NCBI GenBank assembly: GCA_964587625.1
Contig: CAZPLU010000006.1
Location: 29,131-93,130 of the forward strand
Reading direction: 5' to 3'
Length of the DNA stretch: 64,000 nt
From: DAOPZJ01 sp964587625
GTDB taxonomy: Bacteria; Bacillota; Clostridia; Oscillospirales; JAKOTC01
Shown piece after piece: positions 57,963 through 64,000 of the stretch. The notes beneath the pieces were generated by a model that was not told the origin of the DNA, did no database searches, and was given only the letters and a program-made list of their open reading frames with translations. Position numbers and translations under genes: made by a program. Numbering within the stretch: the stretch's first letter is position 1; each line of letters begins with the position of its first letter.

Positions 57963-58745
57963 ATGAATCAAACCCTGCTCAAATGCGGACGTGTGGGTTA
58001 TGAGGTGATCGGCGAGACGACCGATGATGTGTTGTATTACGAAGAGACCCCCGTGCTGCGCAGCAAGATCACCCTGCCGAAGCTGCGGACGACCGGCGCT
58101 GCGATCAACTACATAAAAATCAACACCTGGTACCAAAATCTCGCCTCGCAAGACCGCAATCACGCCCGCTTGGTGCTCTACCCCGCCGCAGTCGACGACT
58201 ATCTCGACGCCGTCAAAAACAAGCGCCCGTTTCATATGCACGACTATCTCGTGACATACGAGGCGCAATTGGTCGCCGTGGATTTGTTTTCGGCCACCGT
58301 CGACACGCTGACGTATGAGGGCGGCGCAAATCCGACCACGATCCGGACGGCTCAGACCTGGCTGACCTACAGCGGCAATATGCTCAAAGCCGAAGATTTT
58401 TTCAAACCCGCTTGCCGTTATAAGGAATTGATCTTCGAAAGAGTGCTCGCCCAGGCCAAACAAAACGCCGAGACGCTGGCGTTGTTCCCGGATTATCCGG
58501 TGCTGTTGAAAAAATACCTCGATTGGAACAACTACTACCTGACTTGCGAGGACTTCGTGCTGTTTTACCAGCCGGTCACGATTGCGCCGCACAGCTCCGG
58601 AGTCGTCGAATTTAAAATCCCGTTGTCTAAGCTGCGTTTTTGCATCCGCGACTGCTTTTTAAAGCGCCCCGATAACCGCTGCGACGACCGGGATTGCTGC
58701 GACGGCGACATCAGTCCGCTGAACATGCCCCCGCTGTACAGATGA
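57963..58745 (+). CDS. DUF3298-type (RsiV-like) protein
   Basis: 260 residues. The C-terminal region VLFYQPVTIAPHSSGVVEF is a typical ending of the DUF3298 fold, also seen in the anti-sigma factor RsiV and in PdaC deacetylases. No signal peptide or membrane helix is visible here, so it appears cytosolic, or is anchored through another route. A Cys/Asp-rich end (RCDDRDCCDGD) might bind metal. AAAGGAG is twelve bases before the ATG, rather far. The next gene overlaps its stop (ATGA). Confidence 0.7.
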   Translation: MNQTLLKCGRVGYEVIGETTDDVLYYEETPVLRSKITLPKLRTTGAAINYIKINTWYQNLASQDRNHARLVLYPAAVDDYLDAVKNKRPFHMHDYLVTYEAQLVAVDLFSATVDTLTYEGGANPTTIRTAQTWLTYSGNMLKAEDFFKPACRYKELIFERVLAQAKQNAETLALFPDYPVLLKKYLDWNNYYLTCEDFVLFYQPVTIAPHSSGVVEFKIPLSKLRFCIRDCFLKRPDNRCDDRDCCDGDISPLNMPPLYR

Positions 58746-59044
58746 ACGGCTTGAGTTTATGGCTGACTTTTATAACGGCGGCGCTCGGATTTTTTCTTGT
58801 CGCAGCTTTTATCTTATTGCGCTTGTCAAACCCCGTCGAAGAACGGGTGATTGAGCTGCGGCTCTCGGGCGGCAACGCCGAATTTCTGTTGCGCGGCGCC
58901 CTGCGGGTCAAGCCGGGTTTTTATGTCCGCATTTTGGCGGTCTGTGAAGACGGAGAAGCGGAAAAAACCTGTGAGATTTTCAACCGGATCCACCCGAATA
59001 TCCTGTTTTGCCGCCTGCCGGAAAAAACACAGGGCCGTGTTTAA
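58742..59044 (+). CDS. Small single-pass membrane protein coupled to the DUF3298 gene
   Basis: 100 residues. One N-terminal helix (LTFITAALGFFLVAAFILL) is followed by a soluble domain of about 75 residues with several charged patches (VKPGFYVRILAVCEDGEAEK) and no known motif. The ATG overlaps the previous stop, so the two proteins are probably made together and may interact. It converges on the MATE gene, overlapping its end by four bases. Confidence 0.65.
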   Translation: MNGLSLWLTFITAALGFFLVAAFILLRLSNPVEERVIELRLSGGNAEFLLRGALRVKPGFYVRILAVCEDGEAEKTCEIFNRIHPNILFCRLPEKTQGRV

Positions 59045-60405
59045 CGCGTGACGCTTCGGAGCCACTTCCCGCCGCGCACCCGGAACAGGCAGGCGACCGC
59101 CTTGGTGGGCTCGTCCAATTTCATCGCGGCCAATACAAACGGGACCGGCAATCGCAAAACCGCCGCCGCCAAATATCCCAGCGGCACCCCGATGAACCAC
59201 AGCGACCCGATCTCCAAAAACATGCAAAACCGCGTGTCCCCGCCGCCGCGCAGCACCCCCACCAAACAGATTCCGACGATGGAGACAAAGAACGAGAGCA
59301 CGGAAATCACGGTAATCATCTGACGCGCCAGCGACCGGGTCGCCTCATCGATGCGGTAAAATCCGACCGCGGCGTCTTTTATCAGGTACAGCAGCGCAAA
59401 CGACGCCGCGCCGACGGCGTAGGAAATCAACCGGAATGCCGCCGCCTGCGCGCGCGCTTTTTCGTGGTCGCCCTCGCCGATCGTGCGTCCGGTGATGACC
59501 GCCGCGGCATTTGCGATGCCGAAAATCACGAGCCACGCCAGCTGCTGCAGCATGCTCGCAATCGAGTTTGCCGCGACCGGATCCCCCTCGGAATAGTTGA
59601 TATGACCCATGATCGAGGCCTGCACGGAAGTTCCGACGGCCCAGAGCGCCTCGTTGAGCAGCACCGGCATACCGTATCGGATCATGTCCTTGGCGAGCAT
59701 TTTATCGTATAATCTGAGATCGCGCAACTTGAATCCGAGCTTTTTATCAAAACCTAACAGATAGATGACAATAATCACAAATTCCGAGACGCGGGCGATC
59801 AGCGTGGCGATGGCGGCGCCGCGGATGCCGAGCGCGGGAAAACCGAGGTTGCCGAAAATCAACACCCAGTTCAAAAACAGATTCAGAGCGAACGAGACCA
59901 GATTGATCCCGACCGAGATTTTCACCGCCTCCACAGACCGGAACAGACAGATCAGCGTCGAGCTGATGCCGAAGGTCAGACAGGCGAATCCGACGATCTC
60001 AAGATACTGCGAACCCAATTCGACGATCTCGGGGTTGTCCGAATACAGAAGCAAAATCCGGCGCGGAATTGTCAGCGAAAGCGCCGCGAAGAGCGCCGAA
60101 ACGGCGGCGGCAAACTTGATGATCATGGCAAAGATGCGGCGGATCGACTCGATGTCGCGTTTGCCCCAATATTGGGCAACCAGCACCGAAGCGGCGCCCG
60201 ACATCCCGAATCCGAGGACATAGAGGATAAACATCGGCTGGCCGCCGAGCGCGGCGGCCGAGAGCATTGTTTCGCCGTTTTCGGCGAATCCCAACATCAC
60301 GGTGTCCAGCATTCCGGTCGCAAACGAGATAAAATTTTGCAGGGCGATCGGGACTGCGATCGCAAGCATGCTTTTATAAAAATTTTTCGACTTGATCAGG
60401 TGCAT
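59041..60405 (-). CDS. MATE-family efflux transporter
   Basis: 454 residues with twelve expected membrane helices in two similar halves (IALQNFISFATGMLDTVML in the first, and MPVLLNEALWAVGTSVQASI in the second). It exports drugs or metabolites using a sodium or proton gradient. I start it at the ATG at 60405 (MHLIKSKNFYKSM). Longer open frames reach 60501 but would overlap a clear promoter at 60430-60458, so they are rejected. GGGGG lies nine bases before the chosen start. Confidence 0.88.
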   Translation of the reverse strand: MHLIKSKNFYKSMLAIAVPIALQNFISFATGMLDTVMLGFAENGETMLSAAALGGQPMFILYVLGFGMSGAASVLVAQYWGKRDIESIRRIFAMIIKFAAAVSALFAALSLTIPRRILLLYSDNPEIVELGSQYLEIVGFACLTFGISSTLICLFRSVEAVKISVGINLVSFALNLFLNWVLIFGNLGFPALGIRGAAIATLIARVSEFVIIVIYLLGFDKKLGFKLRDLRLYDKMLAKDMIRYGMPVLLNEALWAVGTSVQASIMGHINYSEGDPVAANSIASMLQQLAWLVIFGIANAAAVITGRTIGEGDHEKARAQAAAFRLISYAVGAASFALLYLIKDAAVGFYRIDEATRSLARQMITVISVLSFFVSIVGICLVGVLRGGGDTRFCMFLEIGSLWFIGVPLGYLAAAVLRLPVPFVLAAMKLDEPTKAVACLFRVRGGKWLRSVTR

Positions 60406-60429
60406 CGGCGCAAACCCCCAATGGGGATC

Positions 60430-60458
60430 AGTATATAGTAAAACCGCTTTCATTTCAA
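60430..60458 (-). promoter_or_regulatory. Sigma-A promoter of the MATE gene
   Basis: On the minus strand TTGAAA (60458-60453), 17 bases and TATACT (60435-60430), 25 bases before the start at 60405. This decides the start codon. Confidence 0.65.
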
Positions 60459-60580
60459 GGGAAATCAACGCGGTTTTACCCCATTTGAAGCCGCCTGCCA
60501 CATATTATTGTCTTCACTTTCAAGCGGCTTCACTCCGTCATCAAAGGTCTCAAGGTCAACAAATTTTTGAATCGGGCGGG

Positions 60581-60609
60581 TTGACAAAGACGGGGAGTTG
60601 TGCTATAGT
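60581..60609 (+). promoter_or_regulatory. Strong sigma-A promoter of rpsU
   Basis: TTGACA (60581-60586), 17 bases, TATAGT (60604-60609), about 42 bases before the start codon. Confidence 0.75.
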
Positions 60610-60650
60610 GACCACATAACCTCTGCTTATTAGCAAAGGGAGGGAAAACA

Positions 60651-60824
60651 ATGGCTGAAATTCATGTCAAAAACGATTCGATCGATAATGCTTTGAAAAA
60701 GTTCAAACGGCAGTGCGCCAAGGACGGTGTTCTGGCGGAAGTCCGTAAGAGGGAACACTATGAAAAGCCGTCCGTAAAACGCAAGAAAAAATCGGAAGCA
60801 GCCCGTAAACGCAAGTTTTATTAA
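60651..60824 (+). CDS. rpsU: 30S ribosomal protein bS21
   Basis: 57 residues, starting MAEIHVKNDSIDNALKKFKR and ending KKSEAARKRKFY, the characteristic basic tail. It helps the 30S subunit select the Shine-Dalgarno interaction. AAAGGGAGGG lies seven to eight bases before the ATG. It stands alone between a strong promoter and a terminator, and then yqeG follows from a separate ribosome site. Confidence 0.96.
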   Translation: MAEIHVKNDSIDNALKKFKRQCAKDGVLAEVRKREHYEKPSVKRKKKSEAARKRKFY

Positions 60825-60860
60825 GGCCTCCCTAAAGCGTCGGACAGTCGAAATGATCTG

Positions 60861-60897
60861 TGCAAATTCAAGCGGGCTTTCGCCCGCTTTTGCATTT
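60861..60897 (+). terminator. Intrinsic terminator of rpsU
   Basis: AAGCGGGC and GCCCGCTT (60870-60889) around TTTC, extended by TGCAAA/TTTGCA on the outside and followed by TTTAAA. A good stop for the short rpsU message. Confidence 0.7.
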
Positions 60898-60953
60898 AAA
60901 AACAAAAAACCGAGCCGTCGGTTTTTCAAGCGAATCTGCGTAAGGATGGTAAC

Positions 60954-61463
60954 ATGGGCAAAAGGATCTTCACGCCCGACGGGGCTTTCGGCAGCATCTG
61001 CGACATCGGCGAACCGATGCTGCGGTCTCGCGGCGTCACCTGGCTTGCGCTCGATCTCGACAACACCATCACGCGGGACTGCCGTGACGAGATTCCGGAG
61101 AATATCGCAAAAAAGTTGGACGAATTCAAAACCGCGGGCATTTTGCTTGCGGTCGTATCGAATAATAACCCAGCCCGCGTCGAGCGGTTTTCGAAAAAAT
61201 CGGGGTTGTTTTGCATCCCAAACGCTTGCAAACCCTCTAAACACGGGTTGCTCCGCGCCGCAAATACGCTTCAAAAACCGCTTTGTGAAGGCGCCGTCGT
61301 GGGCGACCAGATCTTCACCGATGTCTGGGCGGGTAAAAGCGCCGGCATGTCGGTGTTTTTGGTCGAGCCGCTCGGGCGCGACCTGGGGTGGTTTGTACGG
61401 TTGAAACGCCGTTTGGAACGCCTGACAAAAACGGGGAGGAACCGGTACGCCAAATGCAGATAA
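60954..61463 (+). CDS. YqeG-family HAD phosphatase
   Basis: 169 residues. HAD motif I in ALDLDNTITRD near 37, motif II in LAVVSNNNPARV near 72, and motif III/IV in VVGDQIFTDVWAGKSAGM near 115. It belongs to the YqeG (HAD IIIA) family, close to mitochondrial PGP phosphatase Gep4, and its bacterial substrate is not settled. It overlaps the next gene by ten bases. The order yqeG-endonuclease-like-pepP is common in Clostridia. Confidence 0.9.
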   Translation: MGKRIFTPDGAFGSICDIGEPMLRSRGVTWLALDLDNTITRDCRDEIPENIAKKLDEFKTAGILLAVVSNNNPARVERFSKKSGLFCIPNACKPSKHGLLRAANTLQKPLCEGAVVGDQIFTDVWAGKSAGMSVFLVEPLGRDLGWFVRLKRRLERLTKTGRNRYAKCR

Positions 61464-62308
61464 GAATCGGCCCGGCGGGCGGCTGCGACGAATTCGCGGC
61501 GAAATATAAATCCAATCTCTTTTTGCCGGAGTTTATCTCGGACTTCGGTCTCAATGCCTTTGAATACCAGTGCGGGCGCGGCGTCAACCTCTCCGAAAAG
61601 ACCGCCGAGGCGCTGCGTGAAAAAACCGCCGCCATCGGCATGGAAATTTCTCTTCACGCGCCATATTATATCTCTCTTTCCGGCATCATCCAAGAAAAAC
61701 GCCTAAAAAGCATTAAATATATCTTGTTATCGGCAACCGCCGTCAAAGCCCTCGGCGGGACGCGCATCGTCGTCCATGCGGGATCGGCCTCAAAAATCAG
61801 CCGCTCCCGCGCCGTCGAACTGGCAAAAGACACCCTGATCAGGGCGCAGAAAGCGCTGGACGAGGCCGGCATGGACGACATTGTCATGTGTCCCGAGACG
61901 CTCGGAAAAGTCAATCAACTGGGCACGGTCGAAGAGATCTGCGCGCTGTGCGGAATCGACGACCGCTTGTTGCCCTGTATCGATTTCGGACATGTCAACG
62001 CGATGTCAAGCGGCATGATCAAGAAAAAAAGTGATTATCTGAAAATTCTCGACACGATTGAAAACACGCTCGGAAGCGACCGCATGAGGCGCATGCACGT
62101 CCACTTTTCCAAAATCGAATACACGCTCGCGGGCGGCGAACAGCGGCATCTGACATTTGCCGACACCGTCTACGGGCCGGAATTCGAACCGCTTGCCGAA
62201 TTGATTATCCAAAAAAACATGACGCCGTTCATTGTCTGCGAATCCGCCGGAACCCAGACCCGCGACGCCGCCAAGATGCTTGAAATTTTGAATGGATTAA
62301 GATTTTGA
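61454..62308 (+). CDS. Endonuclease IV-like / AP-endonuclease-2 TIM-barrel protein
   Basis: 284 residues. The barrel has metal-ligand segments in EISLHAPYYISLSG, IVVHAGSASKIS, MCPETLGKVNQLGTVEE, CIDFGHVNAM, MHVHFSKIEYT and VCESAGTQ, the order seen in endonuclease IV. It would cut DNA at abasic sites in base-excision repair, though some relatives of this shorter group act as sugar isomerases. I start it at the ATG at 61454 (MQIRIGPAGGCDEF), inside the end of yqeG. Confidence 0.85.
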   Translation: MQIRIGPAGGCDEFAAKYKSNLFLPEFISDFGLNAFEYQCGRGVNLSEKTAEALREKTAAIGMEISLHAPYYISLSGIIQEKRLKSIKYILLSATAVKALGGTRIVVHAGSASKISRSRAVELAKDTLIRAQKALDEAGMDDIVMCPETLGKVNQLGTVEEICALCGIDDRLLPCIDFGHVNAMSSGMIKKKSDYLKILDTIENTLGSDRMRRMHVHFSKIEYTLAGGEQRHLTFADTVYGPEFEPLAELIIQKNMTPFIVCESAGTQTRDAAKMLEILNGLRF

Positions 62309-62338
62309 AAATAAATTTTTCAACCGAAGTGCGAGAGG

Positions 62339-63421
62339 ATGGCTGTTATCATCATGAACAACACAAAAAAAATTGCGAGACAACTGCCCGAGGGCGTCGA
62401 CGCGGCGATTTTCACCGACGAGAGCGACCGCTTCTGGCTGACCGGCTTCCGCTCGAGCGCGGGCGTCGTCGCGGTCGGCCGCGAAAAGAGTGCGTTTTAC
62501 ACGGATTTCCGCTATATCGAGGCCGCCAAAGCCGCGATTTCGGGCACCGAAGTGCTGATGAACGACAAGCTTTTTGAACGGCTGACCGAGTTTCTTGACA
62601 GCGTTAACGCGGCGAAAATCGCCCTGCGCGACGACAGGACCACCGTGCGCACGGCCCGTCAATATGAGACGGCGCTTTCAAAATACCGCCCCGAATTTTC
62701 CAAAGAACTCGCCGACTTGTTCGAGGGCGCGGTGATGCTCAAGGACGCGGAAGAACTCGCGATCATGCGCAAGGCGCAGCAGATCACCGATGAATCGTTC
62801 GCCGCTGTTTTGCCGCTGATCAGGGTCGGTATGCCCGAAAAGGAACTCGCCGCCAAGATTGAAGACGAGATGAAAAGGCGCGGAGCCGAGGGCGTCTCGT
62901 TCGACCTGATTGTGGTCAGCGGCAAAAAATCCGCGATGCCGCACGGCGTTCCGGACGCAAGCCCGATTCAAAACAACGCCTTTTTGACGATGGACATCGG
63001 CTGTAAATACAACGGCTACTGCTCCGACATGACCCGCACCGTCTGCGTCGGAAAACCCGACGACGAGATGAAAAAGGTCTATGAGATCGTCTTGGAAGCG
63101 CAAAGACGCGCGCTTGCCGCGATTGCCCCGGGCAAAGTGTGCAGCGATATCGACAAGATCGCCCGTGATTATATCTACGAATCGGGCTACGAGGGCTGCT
63201 TCGGGCACGGCCTCGGACACGGGCTGGGCGTGATGATCCACGAGAGCCCGCGCTTTGCCCCCTCCTGCGACACGGTGCTGCGGCCGGGCATGGTGCTCTC
63301 GGTCGAGCCGGGCGTCTATCTTAAGGACAAATTCGGCGTGCGCATCGAGGACGTGATCTTCGTGACCGAGACCGGTTGCGAAAACATCACCAAATCGCCG
63401 AAAGAGCTGATATGTTTATAG
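62339..63421 (+). CDS. Xaa-Pro aminopeptidase (M24 family, PepP/PepQ-like)
   Basis: 360 residues. The creatinase N-terminal domain (residues 1-130) is followed by a pita-bread fold with metal ligands in FLTMDIGCKYNGYCSDMTRT (two Asp), GHGLGHGLGVMIHE (His), and SVEPGVYL (Glu). It removes an N-terminal residue before proline. GAGAGG is next to the ATG at 62339, so the ATG at 62354 (MNNTKKIAR) is an alternative start. It lies 30 bases after the endonuclease-like gene in the same operon. Confidence 0.92.
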   Translation: MAVIIMNNTKKIARQLPEGVDAAIFTDESDRFWLTGFRSSAGVVAVGREKSAFYTDFRYIEAAKAAISGTEVLMNDKLFERLTEFLDSVNAAKIALRDDRTTVRTARQYETALSKYRPEFSKELADLFEGAVMLKDAEELAIMRKAQQITDESFAAVLPLIRVGMPEKELAAKIEDEMKRRGAEGVSFDLIVVSGKKSAMPHGVPDASPIQNNAFLTMDIGCKYNGYCSDMTRTVCVGKPDDEMKKVYEIVLEAQRRALAAIAPGKVCSDIDKIARDYIYESGYEGCFGHGLGHGLGVMIHESPRFAPSCDTVLRPGMVLSVEPGVYLKDKFGVRIEDVIFVTETGCENITKSPKELICL

Positions 63422-63487
63422 TAAAACAGCATCAATTATTGATTGCTTTTTCCCCGCCGCTGTTCAGCCCGCGGGTTGGTTATTATT

Positions 63488-63835
63488 TTATTTCTCCGTA
63501 AACGCCGCGACCTCCGCTTCGGCCGCCTCTATTTGTGCGGACAGATCCCGATAGGTCTCCTTATCCATCGCGACACCGCCCTCGGGCAAAAACGGCGACA
63601 GATTCACCAAGAGCTGGCGGATGTTATAATATTCGAGAATATATTCGTCGGTGGCGGTCTCTTCGAGCACAGCGGTATCTTTTGCGGAATCCAATTGGTT
63701 GAACATCGCCATCAGGCGTTCATTCAATTTTGCGGTTCTCTTTTCACCGACCGTGGCGCAACCGGATAATCCAAGCGTCAATATCGCGGCCAACGCGAGA
63801 CATACCACCGCGGTGAGCGTCTTTTTCCGGATCAT
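63488..63835 (-). CDS. Small lipoprotein of unknown function
   Basis: 115 residues. A lipoprotein signal peptide (MIRKKTLTAVVCLALAAI, then LGLSGC as lipobox) is followed by a helical, Ala/Glu-rich domain (TYRDLSAQIEAAEAEVAAF). I start it at the ATG at 63835, since the signal peptide begins there; a longer frame to 63901 would place charged residues before the signal. It converges with the aminopeptidase gene and has no partners in view. The remaining 63836-64000 contains no recognisable gene. Confidence 0.75.
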   Translation of the reverse strand: MIRKKTLTAVVCLALAAILTLGLSGCATVGEKRTAKLNERLMAMFNQLDSAKDTAVLEETATDEYILEYYNIRQLLVNLSPFLPEGGVAMDKETYRDLSAQIEAAEAEVAAFTEK

Positions 63836-64000
63836 TCTGTTAGGACCGTCCTTTCGCAAAAATATATCACGAATCCTGCCCTTTGAAAAGTGAGCTTTCA
63901 TATCTTAGCACAAATCCCGTGTTTCGTCAAATCACAAAAAATTCGTTGTTATTAATTCATGATAATTTCATAGCGAATAATTAACGCATGAAAATTGCAG

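Noticed and set aside
59041..60501. Longer MATE start at 60501 or 60453
   Set aside because: A consensus promoter lies at 60430-60458, downstream of those starts, so the transcript would begin after them.
1..64000. tRNA or rRNA genes
   Set aside because: No cloverleaf with a GTTCRANNC arm outside coding sequence was found by eye. The GTTCGAATC near 43922 is within the YaaL-like gene. A tRNA search program would be decisive.

Overview
The window is chromosomal DNA of an anaerobic, probably spore-forming Firmicute of the Clostridia (Oscillospiraceae/Eubacteriales-like). The evidence is an [FeFe]-hydrogenase with NADH-binding partner subunits, a BofA/YaaL sporulation-type gene pair, a CD1247-type zinc-ribbon protein, glutamine-dependent NAD synthase, and consensus sigma-A promoters with strong Shine-Dalgarno sites. 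A run of exactly 100 Ns (38343-38442) marks a scaffold gap, so this is probably a draft or metagenome-derived assembly. The species cannot be named from sequence alone. Intergenic spaces are packed with several families of short palindromic or tandem repeats.

Layout: (1) 1-8161, minus strand: a complete arginine/carbamoyl-phosphate operon argC-argJ-argB-argD-argF-carA-carB (carB runs off the left edge), with a consensus promoter overlapped by an ARG-box-like palindrome. (2) 8392-13208, minus: malQ, deoC and a large cytosolic heparinase II/III-like protein. (3) 13515-21159, plus: an accessory island with a frameshifted small gene, a small orphan, a WYL-regulator remnant, a DUF2779 nuclease-like protein, a McrB-like/LlaJI-like restriction pair with no methyltransferase, then RtcB RNA ligase with a coupled 68-residue protein. 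(4) 21442-30106, plus: a three-gene hydrogenase operon whose NADH subunit is fused to a GltD-like NAD(P)H/FAD module, then an orphan response regulator and NAD synthase. (5) 30450-34653 and 38460-43401, minus: two groups of sugar-acid-type genes (nitrilase-superfamily hydrolase, enolase-superfamily enzyme, two Gfo/Idh oxidoreductases; LarA homologue, PHP phosphoesterase, KDG-type kinase, 6-phosphogluconate dehydrogenase). They are separated by a plus-strand zinc-uptake operon znuA-znuC-znuB-zur. (6) 43514-48888, mostly minus: bofA, yaaL, a SLOG-family gene broken by an in-frame TAA and facing a Cro/CI-type regulator, an ABC exporter and a cation-diffusion transporter. (7) 48922-63835: housekeeping genes (leuS, rsfS, LCP protein, efp, rpsU, yqeG, an endonuclease IV-like protein, aminopeptidase P), an acyl-CoA synthetase paired with an E2-like acyltransferase, a MATE transporter, and several small membrane or lipoproteins.

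How parts may work together: the arginine operon makes ornithine by the cyclic ArgJ route and then citrulline using its own carbamoyl phosphate. The hydrogenase genes look like a multi-cofactor, possibly electron-bifurcating NAD(P)-linked [FeFe]-hydrogenase beside the gene that makes its NAD cofactor. The sugar-acid genes look like uptake-independent intracellular processing of unusual acidic sugars feeding KDG kinase and the pentose-phosphate route. The best candidates for something undescribed are the DUF2779 plus McrB/LlaJI plus RtcB island and the NuoF-GltD fusion hydrogenase.
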